Source of the DNA: Bradyrhizobium sp. AUGA SZCCT0158
Lineage (GTDB): Bacteria > Pseudomonadota > Alphaproteobacteria > Rhizobiales > Xanthobacteraceae
DNA length: 64,000 bases
Assembly (NCBI RefSeq): GCF_018130065.1
Contig: NZ_JAFCME010000001.1
Coordinates: 496,001 to 560,000, forward strand
Direction of reading: 5' to 3'
How positions within the stretch are numbered: the first letter of the stretch is position 1; every line of letters starts with the position of its first letter. The translations under genes were made by a program, and so were the position numbers. A model generated the notes under the pieces. It worked only from the letters and a program-made list of their open reading frames with translations. It did no database searches and was not told the DNA's origin. Shown here piece by piece: positions 1-7,738 of the stretch.

Positions 1-15
1 ATTTGAAGGTCTTAT

Positions 16-46
16 GACAGAGGCCGCCAACCATGCGGCCTCTGTC
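16..46 (-). terminator. Hairpin downstream of the TonB receptor gene
   Basis: A perfect 12-bp inverted repeat (GACAGAGGCCGC and its complement) encloses a 7-nt loop, 41 nt past the receptor stop codon. The run of T expected of an intrinsic terminator is weak on the minus strand, so this is a probable rather than certain terminator. Confidence 0.55.
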
Positions 47-86
47 AACCGCCATTTCCGCGCGGGCTTGCGCGATAATATCGGGA

Positions 87-3000
87 TCAATCCGCAACGA
101 TGGCGCCGCCGGCGCCGAACTTGTAGTTCACGCCGACCCTGACGCCATCACTGGTCACCCTGGTGTTGGAGTCGAACGCGACCGCTGTGTTGGCGGCGGT
201 GGCCGGCGTGGAACGCACCGAACCGAAATCCATGTGAAGATATTCAAGCTTGCCGGTCCAGTTGCCCGCGAGGCGGGTCTCCAGACCGCCGCCGACGGCC
301 CAGCCAAACCGGTAGATGTCGGTATTCAAGGCTGCCGTCGTCGCGGCACCGGCATTGTCGAAGCCTGAGACAGACGTCGAGGTCGTTATCTTGCCGAACG
401 GAACGCCTGCGGTGGCGTAAGCAATCAGGCCCGGTGTAACGAGCATTCCGACGCGCCCGCGAACCGAGGCGACCCATCCCAGATGGTAATCCAGGCTTGC
501 CGTCACGGGTGCGTCGAGCGGAGCCAGCGCCGCGTTGCAGATATTGCCGGGACATGTCGTGGTGTTGCGTCCGCGCTGATTGCGGTATTCGAAATCGCCT
601 TCGATGCCGGCTACCAATCGGCCGGATATCCAGTTGTAACCGGCCTGCCCGCCAATACTCGCAGTGCCGCGCGTGGAGAACAGGCGGCCGCCGTCAAACG
701 GCAGGCCGGTCGCATCCTCGCTGAATACCGCGCTGGTAACAGCCCTGCCGCCGACATACCCGACATTGCCGCCAGCATAGATGCCCGCCCAGTTCCAGGC
801 CGCGTCGAGCATTCGCGGCGATTTGTAGTGCATGTCGCCGCCCGGCCCCCGCGCCATCCCGAAAGACGAACCCGGCGCTCCGCTCGGCCGGTCGACACCG
901 TATTTGACGTTGAGGAAGAGCTTGAAACCGCGTCCGGGCTGCAGGATCTCGTCCTTGTGGAATTGAACGGCGTTGCGAATGTTGGCGTTGAGCAGATTGT
1001 CGCCAACGATGCCGGTGGCGACCTCGACCGCTCCCCACGGCGAATCCTTCCAGAACTGCCGATTCTCCAGCTGCACCTTGAGCAAATCGTATCCGCCGGT
1101 CGTCGTATCGAACTGCGAAACGTCGTTCTGTGCGAAGGCGTGCAGCAGGCCGACACGGGCGAACCAGCTGTCGTTCCGCCAATAGGCGCCGCCGCCGAGC
1201 CGCATCGGCGGGATGCGCGGAACATTGCTGCCGTCGGTGAACGTCGCGCGCACGACATCGAATTGTCCGTCCACACCAAATGTGCCGTTGGCGAGCGGTG
1301 CGACGTCCCATTGCCAGGCCAGTTCGCCGCCGCGAAACGTCGCGTCGCGCTGATCGTAATTGACCTGGATGTAATCGGTGCCGGCGCCGCATGTGGCAAA
1401 CGTTTCCTGGCAAAGGATGCCGGTGGCGCGCGAAAAGATGAACTTGTCGTACGACGTGTAGTAGGCATTGGCGGCGAACCTGAAATCGCCGGCGATGCGC
1501 TTCAGGCCGATCTCCGCCGACTGCGCCGTCTCGATTCCCAGGTTCGGATTGCCGATCTTGAAGGTCTTCTCCGAACCGTCAGGACCTTGCGCGAACAATT
1601 CAAGCGCGCGCGGCGCGCGTTCGATCCGCTGCAGCGTCAGGCTCGCGACCAGGTAGGACGGAAGATCCTTGATGATGCCGAAACTGACGCTCTTCGGCAT
1701 GAAGTCGAGCCTGGCCGCGGCCCTGCCCGGTTCATTGGGCGGCGGCAGAAATGTCGGCGGGAAAGTGAACGCCGTTCCCTCGACATCGACGCCCTCGATG
1801 CGCCCCGCCAATTGCGTGCGCAGCGTGTCGGTGTGTTTTACTTCATTGAGGAAATACGCCGCCGCGGTTCTGGTCTTGGCGGGAAGCAGGATCGCCTGGC
1901 CTTCCGTATCCAGTTGCTGGTAGGCGCCCTGCGCACCGACAATGCTGGTCAGCGCACCTATGGGCGTGGCGAATGCCGCCGATTCAAGCTCGATCTTGCC
2001 CTCGGTCTGCCTGTTCTTGAATGTGGCTGCAATCCCCTCGTATCCGGGACCGGCGAGCACCGTCTCGTCGTGCCGGTACTCCGAATATCCGGTCCAGTAC
2101 CTGACGGCGGCAAGCGCGGCCGCGTCCGGCCGATACTCGCCCTTGCTGGTAATCTTGGTCTGCTCGAGATCGTTGTGCTGGCGCGCGGCCGCGGTCGCGA
2201 TACCCGGAACAAAATAGTCGCTGGTGAAGCGAGAGACGGCGATGCCGGCATAGCCGCCGTCGAACAAATAAGAACCGCCGACCGCCGCTCCCGCACTTTG
2301 CGAGGCTGAATTCGGTTGTCTGCCGTTGCCGACCGGCGCGGGATTTGGCGGAACGAGGTAGGGATAACTCGGGATGCTGTAATCGCTGGAGGAGCGCCCG
2401 TAGATGTCGGCGTGAACGGCGGCGTTGCGACCGCCGGCATCCAGCAACAGACCGCTTTCCCATCCCTTGTTGACGCTCGTCACGCCCGATCTCAGTTCCG
2501 CGGCCACCCCACCCACTGGAGCGGCCGTCGGAATCCGGTTGTTGTTGACGTCGACCACGCCGCCGACGGCCTGCGAGCCGATCCGGAGCGCACCCGGTCC
2601 GCGAACCACATCGACCCGCTGGATCGCGAGAGGATCGATCGGTACGGCGTGGTCCTGCGCGATATCCGACACGTCGACCGCACCGACACCGTTCTCCTGA
2701 ATCCGGACCTTGGCGTCCGACAAGCCACGCAGAATGGGGCGGGCGGATTCGGTGGCGAGGCCCGCGGAAGTCGCGCCGGGCATGTTGGAGAACAGGCTGC
2801 CGAACCCGCCATTGCTGCTGCCGGTCTGGATTTGATTGCTGCCGATCGTCGACAACGGCGCAAACGGCGGATTGAAGGGCGAGGCAGGCGCGGCCGCCGG
2901 GGCGGGACCAGGCAGCGCCGCGACGGTCCGTGAAGGCCGGCCGGGCTCGGAGCGCCCTGCCCGCCGGGCCGGCTTGGGCTGGCGGCCCTCCACGGTCACC

Positions 3001-3272
3001 TGCGGCATGTCGATTTCCGCCGGGTCGGCGGGCTTGTCTTGTGCTCCGGCCGCAGTTGCCGGTTGCGGCGGTGCCGTCTGCGATTGACCGGCATCCGCCG
3101 GGGCTTGCCCCGTTGCCGGGGCTGCCGGCGCCGATGGTTCGGCAGGCGCCTGAGGTGCGGCCGGCGACGCCGATGGCGCAGGCGTGGCCGTCTGCGAGAG
3201 CGCCGCAGCCTGGCTCAAACATACCATTGCAAATGCAGACGTGCCCAGAAGGGCCATTCGTGTCGCGCGCAT
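87..3272 (-). CDS. TonB-dependent receptor fused to a C-terminal Omp25-like beta-barrel
   Basis: This is an outer-membrane receptor for active metal or metallophore uptake, 1061 aa from the ATG at 3272. That ATG follows GGGGA; another ATG lies at 3290. Residues 1-28 look like a signal peptide. A Pro/Ala-rich stretch and a TonB-box-like QVTVEG follow. The plug at about residues 175-247 carries DHAVPIDPL, VVRGPGAL and GGVVDVNNNRIP, which resemble the ZnuD zinc-receptor branch. The large barrel ends near FLNVKYGVD. From about residue 822, NWAGIYAGGNVGY through KLEYLHMDFGS is a complete Omp25/outer-membrane-immunogenic-protein domain, like the separate porin at 56733-57554. Two barrels in one chain is unusual. 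The divergent MntR-like gene and the operator-like repeats suggest control by metals. The substrate is inferred. Confidence 0.88.
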   Translation of the reverse strand: MRATRMALLGTSAFAMVCLSQAAALSQTATPAPSASPAAPQAPAEPSAPAAPATGQAPADAGQSQTAPPQPATAAGAQDKPADPAEIDMPQVTVEGRQPKPARRAGRSEPGRPSRTVAALPGPAPAAAPASPFNPPFAPLSTIGSNQIQTGSSNGGFGSLFSNMPGATSAGLATESARPILRGLSDAKVRIQENGVGAVDVSDIAQDHAVPIDPLAIQRVDVVRGPGALRIGSQAVGGVVDVNNNRIPTAAPVGGVAAELRSGVTSVNKGWESGLLLDAGGRNAAVHADIYGRSSSDYSIPSYPYLVPPNPAPVGNGRQPNSASQSAGAAVGGSYLFDGGYAGIAVSRFTSDYFVPGIATAAARQHNDLEQTKITSKGEYRPDAAALAAVRYWTGYSEYRHDETVLAGPGYEGIAATFKNRQTEGKIELESAAFATPIGALTSIVGAQGAYQQLDTEGQAILLPAKTRTAAAYFLNEVKHTDTLRTQLAGRIEGVDVEGTAFTFPPTFLPPPNEPGRAAARLDFMPKSVSFGIIKDLPSYLVASLTLQRIERAPRALELFAQGPDGSEKTFKIGNPNLGIETAQSAEIGLKRIAGDFRFAANAYYTSYDKFIFSRATGILCQETFATCGAGTDYIQVNYDQRDATFRGGELAWQWDVAPLANGTFGVDGQFDVVRATFTDGSNVPRIPPMRLGGGAYWRNDSWFARVGLLHAFAQNDVSQFDTTTGGYDLLKVQLENRQFWKDSPWGAVEVATGIVGDNLLNANIRNAVQFHKDEILQPGRGFKLFLNVKYGVDRPSGAPGSSFGMARGPGGDMHYKSPRMLDAAWNWAGIYAGGNVGYVGGRAVTSAVFSEDATGLPFDGGRLFSTRGTASIGGQAGYNWISGRLVAGIEGDFEYRNQRGRNTTTCPGNICNAALAPLDAPVTASLDYHLGWVASVRGRVGMLVTPGLIAYATAGVPFGKITTSTSVSGFDNAGAATTAALNTDIYRFGWAVGGGLETRLAGNWTGKLEYLHMDFGSVRSTPATAANTAVAFDSNTRVTSDGVRVGVNYKFGAGGAIVAD

Positions 3273-3327
3273 CTCGTCCCCAACCTTCATCGCGCTACAG
3301 GAACCGGTCCGGATAAGCTGCGACCTT

Positions 3328-3351
3328 AAAACGTAGGTAAGGCTACATGTT
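3328..3351. promoter_or_regulatory. Candidate MntR operator
   Basis: An imperfect inverted repeat with arms AAACGTAG and CTACATGTT around a 6-nt centre lies 56-79 nt upstream of the receptor ATG. The central TAG-N-TAAGGCTA resembles the E. coli MntR box as I recall it. The divergent neighbour encodes an MntR-type protein, so autoregulation or control of the receptor is plausible. No binding data exist here. Confidence 0.45.
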
Positions 3352-3368
3352 AATGTTGCCCCATTAAC
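3349..3368. promoter_or_regulatory. Inverted repeat, possible Zur-type operator
   Basis: GTTAATG and CATTAAC form a perfect 7-bp inverted repeat with a 6-nt spacer, overlapping the end of the MntR-like box. The left half, TAATGTT, matches the half-site I associate with alphaproteobacterial Zur boxes; the right half fits less well. It would suit the ZnuD-like plug of the downstream receptor. Confidence 0.35.
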
Positions 3369-3539
3369 TGTCAAGACGCTGCGCCCGGTCGTCGCAAGCG
3401 TGCGCCGGCCTGTTGCGGATTCGCGACATGCCGCCAACTTGCAATGTGCTCGGCAGCACGCCATGGTCGGCCTCCTCTCGATGGATTCGCCTGGAAAGGT
3501 GCCGTGTTGCGCAAGCCCTCGACAGACCGGGCCAAATCG

Positions 3540-3980
3540 ATGCAGCCGCTCCCCACGGAGCAAACGCAGGCGCGCCGCTTTGTAAAAGCGCGCTCGGCGC
3601 GCTCGACCGCGGTCCTGGAAGATTATGTCGAACTGATCTCCGACCTGTTAGGCACGACCGGCGAGGCGCGCCCGACCGACATCGCGCGCCGGCTGGGCGT
3701 GTCGCACCCGACGGCCATCGACACCATCGCGCGACTAAAGCGGGAAGACCTCGTTACCGCCCGGCCCTATCGCGGGGTTTTCCTGACCGAGAAGGGCGAG
3801 ACGCTCGCCAAGCGCGTCCGCACGCGTCACCGCCTTGTCGTGGATGTCCTGCTGGCGCTGGGCGTTCCCCAGGAGGCGGCCGAGGGCGATGCCGAGGGCA
3901 TCGAACATCACGTGTCGGATGTGACGCTGAAGGCGTTCGCCGAATTCTTGCGCGCCAACAAGGATCGCCGCAAGGTGTGA
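3540..3980 (+). CDS. mntR: MntR-type manganese-responsive regulator (DtxR family)
   Basis: This is a 146-aa cytoplasmic DNA-binding repressor that senses Mn(II). The winged HTH spans about residues 20-75 (PTDIARRLGVSHPTAIDTIARLKRE, split here as PTDIARRLGVSHP and AIDTIARLKRE). The metal-binding dimerisation part has RHRLVVDVLLALGV, EGDAEGIEHHVSD and a C-terminal LKAF. The conserved E-G-I-E-H-H block of MntR proteins is intact. An in-frame GTG at 3504, preceded by GGAAAGG four bases upstream, would add 12 residues and is a serious alternative start. The gene is divergent from the outer-membrane receptor, its likely target. Confidence 0.85.
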   Translation: MQPLPTEQTQARRFVKARSARSTAVLEDYVELISDLLGTTGEARPTDIARRLGVSHPTAIDTIARLKREDLVTARPYRGVFLTEKGETLAKRVRTRHRLVVDVLLALGVPQEAAEGDAEGIEHHVSDVTLKAFAEFLRANKDRRKV

Positions 3981-4010
3981 GGGTGCAGAAGCGGGCTTAC
4001 TTTGTTGGCG

Positions 4011-4316
4011 CTACTTTGTTGGTGCGCACTTCTGTTCGACGATTACGCCTTCTGCAGTGGTCGATTGATAGGTCGGGCTCCAAATGCGCAAGTCACCGCT
4101 TTCCCAATTTAACGTCCCTTTCAGCGCCCAAGCTCCCAGATTGTCTTTCTTCCAGGCCGAACACGGCACCGATGCCAGGTCCTGCGGCCAACTGGAGACC
4201 GAATAGACTGGTTTTGGCTCGCGCCCATCGGGTTGGGGGTCATACTCATCAGCCGCCGTGCAGGCACTGTGCGCGACAGTGATGACTAGAACGATCAGGA
4301 CGCTTCGGAGCATCAT
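4011..4316 (-). CDS. Small exported protein of unknown function
   Basis: This 101-aa protein has an N-terminal hydrophobic segment (residues 2-16) ending in AHSACTA, then a soluble, Trp-rich region with three further cysteines or near-cysteine sites (VPCSAW, EQKCAP). AGAAGGA lies upstream of tandem ATG codons at 4316 and 4313. The lipobox is poor because His stands at -3, so periplasmic secretion is more likely than lipidation. It converges on mntR with a 30-bp gap. I do not recognise a family. Confidence 0.65.
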   Translation of the reverse strand: MMLRSVLIVLVITVAHSACTAADEYDPQPDGREPKPVYSVSSWPQDLASVPCSAWKKDNLGAWALKGTLNWESGDLRIWSPTYQSTTAEGVIVEQKCAPTK

Positions 4317-4472
4317 TCATCCATTCCTTCTAATCACACCAACTAAGTCCACCGTGCTGTCGGAGCAACATTCCTAAACCTAAAGCGGGATGGAGTTAGG
4401 TTGAATCGATTTGGGATTCCCAAATCAGTAGGTTTCTGATTCACCATGCTGGCTGGACGGAGGCCAGCATGG

Positions 4473-4901
4473 ATGGGCAAACCTTATTCTCTGGATCTTC
4501 GCAAGCGTGTCGTGTCCGCGATCGAGGGCGGGATGTCCCGCAATCAGGCGGCCAAGCAATTTGGGGTCGCGATCAGCACAGCGATCGGTTGGATGCGGCG
4601 GGTCGAGGATACTGGCAGCGTTGCTCCGGGCCAGATGGGTGGTCATAAGCCGAAGGCGGTTTCGGGAGACCATGCCGTTTGGCTGTCGCAACGGATCAAA
4701 GACGGCGATTTCACCATACGGGGGCTCGTTGCCGAGCTTGCCGGACGCGGCCTGAAGGTCGACTACCACTCGGTGTGGGACTTCGTGCATGCCGAGAAGC
4801 TCAGCTTCAAAAAAAAGCGTGGCGGCTGGCGAACGCGATCGGCCCGACGTGGCGCGGCGGCGCCTCCAATGGACAAAGTATCAAGGTCGTGTCGAAGCTG
4901 A
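4473..4901 (+). CDS. IS630 transposase, upstream frame (orfA)
   Basis: This frame encodes the DNA-binding half: a helix-turn-helix region with SLDLRKRVV, SRNQAAKQFGVAIS and AIGWMRR, followed by the linker GQMGGHKPKA and VWLSQRIKDGDF. GGAGG lies 9 nt before the ATG at 4473. The frame reaches an A8 run at 4809-4816 and then continues only into non-family residues, so the useful product is made by shifting into the second frame there. Family members of this group are commonly annotated with a programmed frameshift. Confidence 0.85.
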   Translation: MGKPYSLDLRKRVVSAIEGGMSRNQAAKQFGVAISTAIGWMRRVEDTGSVAPGQMGGHKPKAVSGDHAVWLSQRIKDGDFTIRGLVAELAGRGLKVDYHSVWDFVHAEKLSFKKKRGGWRTRSARRGAAAPPMDKVSRSCRS

Positions 4902-5412
4902 GCGACTGGTCTTCATCGACGAGACCTGGACGCGGACCGATATGGCTCCCTTGCGGGGATGGGCGCCGCGCGGGCGCAGGCTTTACGCCAAGGTTCCCCA
5001 CGGCCGCTGGAAGACCATGACCTTCCTGGCGGCCCTGCGCCATGACCGGATCGATGCGCCATGGTTTATCGAGGGACCGATCGATGGCGTGAGCTTTCGC
5101 ACCTATGTCGAGAAGGTTCTTCTGCCCGTCCTTCGACCCGGCGATATCGTCGTTTTGGATAATCTCGGCAGCCACAAGAGCAAAGCAGTTCGCCAGCTCA
5201 TCCGTTCGGTCGGCGCCAAACTCTTCTTCCTGCCAAAATACTCACCCGACCTGAACCCGATCGAGCAGGTCTTTGCCAAGCTCAAGCATCTGGTCCGCAA
5301 AGCTGCCGCGCGAACTGTCGACGCGGTCTGCGCCGCAATCGGCTGCGCACTCGATGCCTTCACCTCAGAGGAATGTGCCAACTACCTCAAAAACTCAGGC
5401 TATCGAACCTAA
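4789..5412 (+). CDS. IS630 transposase, downstream frame (orfB, DDE catalytic part)
   Basis: This frame encodes the catalytic domain: first Asp in VFIDETWT, second Asp in VVLDNLGSHK, and Glu in SPDLNPIEQVFAKLK. All three DDE residues are intact, so the element may still be active. The frame continues the orfA protein after the A8 run at 4809-4816, by a net +1 shift (or loss of one A in the transcript). The ATG at 4789 is probably not a natural start. Confidence 0.85.
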   Translation: MPRSSASKKSVAAGERDRPDVARRRLQWTKYQGRVEAERLVFIDETWTRTDMAPLRGWAPRGRRLYAKVPHGRWKTMTFLAALRHDRIDAPWFIEGPIDGVSFRTYVEKVLLPVLRPGDIVVLDNLGSHKSKAVRQLIRSVGAKLFFLPKYSPDLNPIEQVFAKLKHLVRKAAARTVDAVCAAIGCALDAFTSEECANYLKNSGYRT

Positions 5413-5426
5413 TGCCATCACGCTTT

Positions 5427-5461
5427 AGAGCCCCGTTCCGATTCCATCGGAACGGGGCTCT
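5427..5461. terminator. Perfect 16-bp hairpin next to the IS630 element
   Basis: AGAGCCCCGTTCCGAT and its exact complement flank a 3-nt loop. No T-run follows on either strand, because the IS630 right end begins at the hairpin base. It may be the terminator that once followed the duplicated ahcY tail. Confidence 0.5.
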
Positions 5462-5487
5462 GGTTGATGCGCGCCGATCCGGCGGCG

Positions 5488-5629
5488 ATCAATACCGGTA
5501 GTGGTCCGCCTTGAACGGGCTTTCCGGCTTGATGCCGATGTACTCGGCCTGGTCGGGCCGGTTCGGTCAGCTTGACGCCGATCCTGGCAAGATGCAGCCT
5601 GGCCACCTTCTCGTCCGGGGCAGCACGCC
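5488..5629 (-). pseudogene. Fragment of the ahcY 3' end
   Basis: About 140 bp closely copy the last 45 codons or so of ahcY (functional copy at 6231-6370), with only a handful of substitutions. A 2-nt deletion in the CGGTTCGG region breaks the frame. The rest of ahcY is absent. Together with the functional gene it forms a direct repeat flanking the SnoaL-like gene. Confidence 0.9.
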
Positions 5630-5644
5630 AAGTTGCAACCGGCT

Positions 5645-6061
5645 TCAGGTCGCCGCAGCGGCGACGTGCGCGGTATCGAAATATTCATAGAATTCGACCG
5701 CCTTGCCGTCCCGAAAGCGCCAGAAATCGACCTTGGGCGTGTCCGCAACCTTTCCGGTTTTCTTGTTGGTCCAGGCGCACGAGCCGCGCGCGAACACGAC
5801 ATCGCCCTGCGCAACGTATTCGTCGATCGTGTAGCGGATCATCTCCCAATCGGCCAGGAGCTGGCTGAAATAACCCTGCAACACCTCACGGCCGTTATAT
5901 TGCCTTGCAAACTCCAGCGGCGCCGCACCGCGGGGAATCGAATCCCAATTGATGCTTGGATCGCAAATGCTCAACAGTTGCTCGACGCTGCCGCCTTTGC
6001 TCTCGTGCCACTGGCGATAGGCGTCCTTCAAAATCGCGACGTTGGCTGCTTCGTTTGACAT
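5645..6061 (-). CDS. SnoaL-like / NTF2-fold protein
   Basis: This 138-aa protein matches the SnoaL-like cone fold used by small cyclases, isomerases and ligand-binding proteins. Features are the N-terminal helix with LKDAYRQWHE, then LLSICDPSINWDSI, the GREVLQGYFSQL helix, and the closing strands VDFWRFRDGKAVEFYEYFDT. GGAGGG stands 6 nt before the ATG. No catalytic triad can be assigned from sequence alone, so the substrate is unknown. The gene lies between the ahcY tail fragment and functional ahcY, which suggests it arrived with a local duplication or integration event. Confidence 0.8.
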   Translation of the reverse strand: MSNEAANVAILKDAYRQWHESKGGSVEQLLSICDPSINWDSIPRGAAPLEFARQYNGREVLQGYFSQLLADWEMIRYTIDEYVAQGDVVFARGSCAWTNKKTGKVADTPKVDFWRFRDGKAVEFYEYFDTAHVAAAAT

Positions 6062-6181
6062 GATTTTCCCTCCGCAATGTTTTCGGCCTCTGAAAAGAAA
6101 GTCTGGAGAGTGGGCCGCCCGCTTCCACAGTGGCGGGCTTGTTATGCTTCTACCTCAGATCGTAGCAGGGGTCGTGCCATG

Positions 6182-6212
6182 AAAAAAGCCCCGGATCGCT
6201 CCGGGGCTTTTT
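6182..6212. terminator. Intrinsic terminator after ahcY
   Basis: A GC-rich stem, AGCCCCGGA and its complement, is flanked by A6 on one side and T5 on the other. It lies 18 nt past the ahcY stop and can act in both directions. Confidence 0.9.
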
Positions 6213-6230
6213 GTCGCGTATGCGGTTGGA

Positions 6231-7661
6231 TCAATACCGGTAGTGGTCCGCCTTGAACGGGCCTTCCGGCTTGACGCCGATGTACTCGGCCTGGTCGGGG
6301 CGCAGTTCGGTCAGCTTGACGCCGATCTTGGCGAGATGCAGCCGGGCCACCTTCTCGTCCAGCGACTTCGGCAGCACGTAGACTTCCTTCTTGTACTTGC
6401 CGTCCTTGTTGTTGGCGAACAGTTCGATCTGCGCCAGCGTCTGGTTGGTGAAGGAGGCCGACATCACGAAGCTCGGATGGCCCATGGCGTTGCCGAGGTT
6501 CACCAGGCGGCCTTCCGACAGCAGGATGATGCGGTGGTTGTCGGGGAAGGTGATCTCGTCAACCTGCGGCTTGATGTTGTCCCACTTCAGGTTCTTCAGA
6601 CCCGCGATCTGGATCTCGTTGTCGAAGTGGCCGATGTTGCAGACGATGGCGCGATCCTTCATCGCGCGCATGTGCTCGATGGTGATGATGTCCTTGTTGC
6701 CGGTGGCGGTGACGAAGATGTCGGCGCGGGGTGCCGCGTCTTCCATGGTCACGACCTCGTAGCCCTCCATCGCCGCCTGCAGTGCGCAGATCGGATCGAC
6801 TTCCGACACCATGACTCGGCAGCCGGCCTGGCGCAGCGACGCCGCCGAGCCCTTGCCGACGTCGCCGAAGCCCGCGACCATCGCAATCTTGCCGGACATC
6901 ATGACGTCGGTGCCGCGGCGGATGCCGTCGACCAGCGATTCACGGCAACCATAGAGGTTGTCGAACTTCGATTTGGTCACGCTGTCGTTGACGTTGATCG
7001 CCGGCCACAACAGCGTACCGGCCTTCTGCATGTCATAGAGACGATGCACGCCCGTGGTGGTCTCTTCGGAAACGCCCTTGATGCTCTTGGCAATCTCGGC
7101 GAAATAGCCCTTCGGCTTTTCCTTGAGCTGCTTCTTCAGCAGCGCGAAGAAGACTTCCTCTTCTTCCGAACCCGGCTTGTCCAGGAACTTGGTGTCGCCG
7201 TTCTCGGCACGCAGACCGAGATGGACGTACATGGTGGCGTCGCCGCCGTCGTCAAGGATCATGTTCGGGTGACCGCCACCGTGCCAGTCGAACAGCTTGG
7301 CGGTGTAATCCCAGTATTCGGTAAGGCTCTCGCCCTTGACGGCAAACACCGGAATGCCGGCGGCTGCGATCGCCGCCGCCGCGTGGTCCTGCGTCGAATA
7401 GATGTTGCAGGAGACCCAGCGGATGTCGGCGCCGAGTGCGGCCAGCGTCTCGATCAGCACGCCGGTCTGGATCGTCATGTGCAGGGAGCCCGCGATGCGC
7501 GCGCCCTTAAGTGGCTGCTTCGGGCCGTATTCTTCGCGCGTCGCCATCAGGCCGGGCATTTCGGTCTCGGCCAGCGAGAGCTCCTTGCGGCCGAAGTCGG
7601 CGAGCGAGATGTCCTTGACGATATAGTCGGTAAAGGCAGGCTTCTTGGCGGCGGCGGTCAT
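6231..7661 (-). CDS. ahcY: Adenosylhomocysteinase
   Basis: The enzyme hydrolyses S-adenosylhomocysteine to adenosine and homocysteine, with bound NAD, in the cytoplasm. This removes the inhibitory product of SAM-dependent methyltransferases. The protein is 476 aa, a normal length for the bacterial enzyme. Visible motifs are the substrate-site [15 protein letters not shown], the NAD-binding [13 protein letters not shown] near the middle, and the C-terminal KADHYRY. The ATG at 7661 has AAGGG 8 nt upstream. It lies downstream of metK on the same strand, with an intrinsic-terminator-like hairpin between them. A damaged copy of its 3' end lies at 5488-5629. Confidence 0.98.
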   Translation of the reverse strand: MTAAAKKPAFTDYIVKDISLADFGRKELSLAETEMPGLMATREEYGPKQPLKGARIAGSLHMTIQTGVLIETLAALGADIRWVSCNIYSTQDHAAAAIAAAGIPVFAVKGESLTEYWDYTAKLFDWHGGGHPNMILDDGGDATMYVHLGLRAENGDTKFLDKPGSEEEEVFFALLKKQLKEKPKGYFAEIAKSIKGVSEETTTGVHRLYDMQKAGTLLWPAINVNDSVTKSKFDNLYGCRESLVDGIRRGTDVMMSGKIAMVAGFGDVGKGSAASLRQAGCRVMVSEVDPICALQAAMEGYEVVTMEDAAPRADIFVTATGNKDIITIEHMRAMKDRAIVCNIGHFDNEIQIAGLKNLKWDNIKPQVDEITFPDNHRIILLSEGRLVNLGNAMGHPSFVMSASFTNQTLAQIELFANNKDGKYKKEVYVLPKSLDEKVARLHLAKIGVKLTELRPDQAEYIGVKPEGPFKADHYRY

Positions 7662-7675
7662 GTGTTGATCCCTTG

Positions 7676-7719
7676 AAAAAGCTTATTCCGAAAAGCGCGA
7701 AAGGCTTTCCGGAATAAGC
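7676..7719 (-). terminator. Terminator-like hairpin between metK and ahcY
   Basis: On the minus strand GCTTATTCCG pairs perfectly with CGGAATAAGC, and an inner AAAGC/GCTTT stem follows after one mismatch, closing on a 7-nt loop. T5 comes directly after. It ends 14 nt before the ahcY ATG, so it could reduce read-through from metK or act as an attenuator. Confidence 0.7.
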
Positions 7720-7738
7720 AGGACGATTACGGAGAAAA

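Larger units (their letters stand above)
4381..5427 (+). mobile_element. IS630-family insertion sequence
   Basis: The element is about 1.05 kb and is bounded by TA dinucleotides (4381-4382 and 5426-5427), the target duplication typical of IS630/Tc1-mariner elements. Terminal inverted repeats of about 26 bp match at most positions: the left begins AAGCGGGATGG after the TA, and the right reads AAGCGTGATGG on the complementary strand. It carries two overlapping transposase frames. It lies beside the base of a perfect 16-bp hairpin at 5427-5461. Confidence 0.92.

Noticed and set aside
483..2309. A 608-codon open frame on the plus strand opposite the TonB receptor
   Set aside because: It is antisense to a protein with clear receptor motifs and has no family features; long antisense frames are expected in GC-rich DNA.
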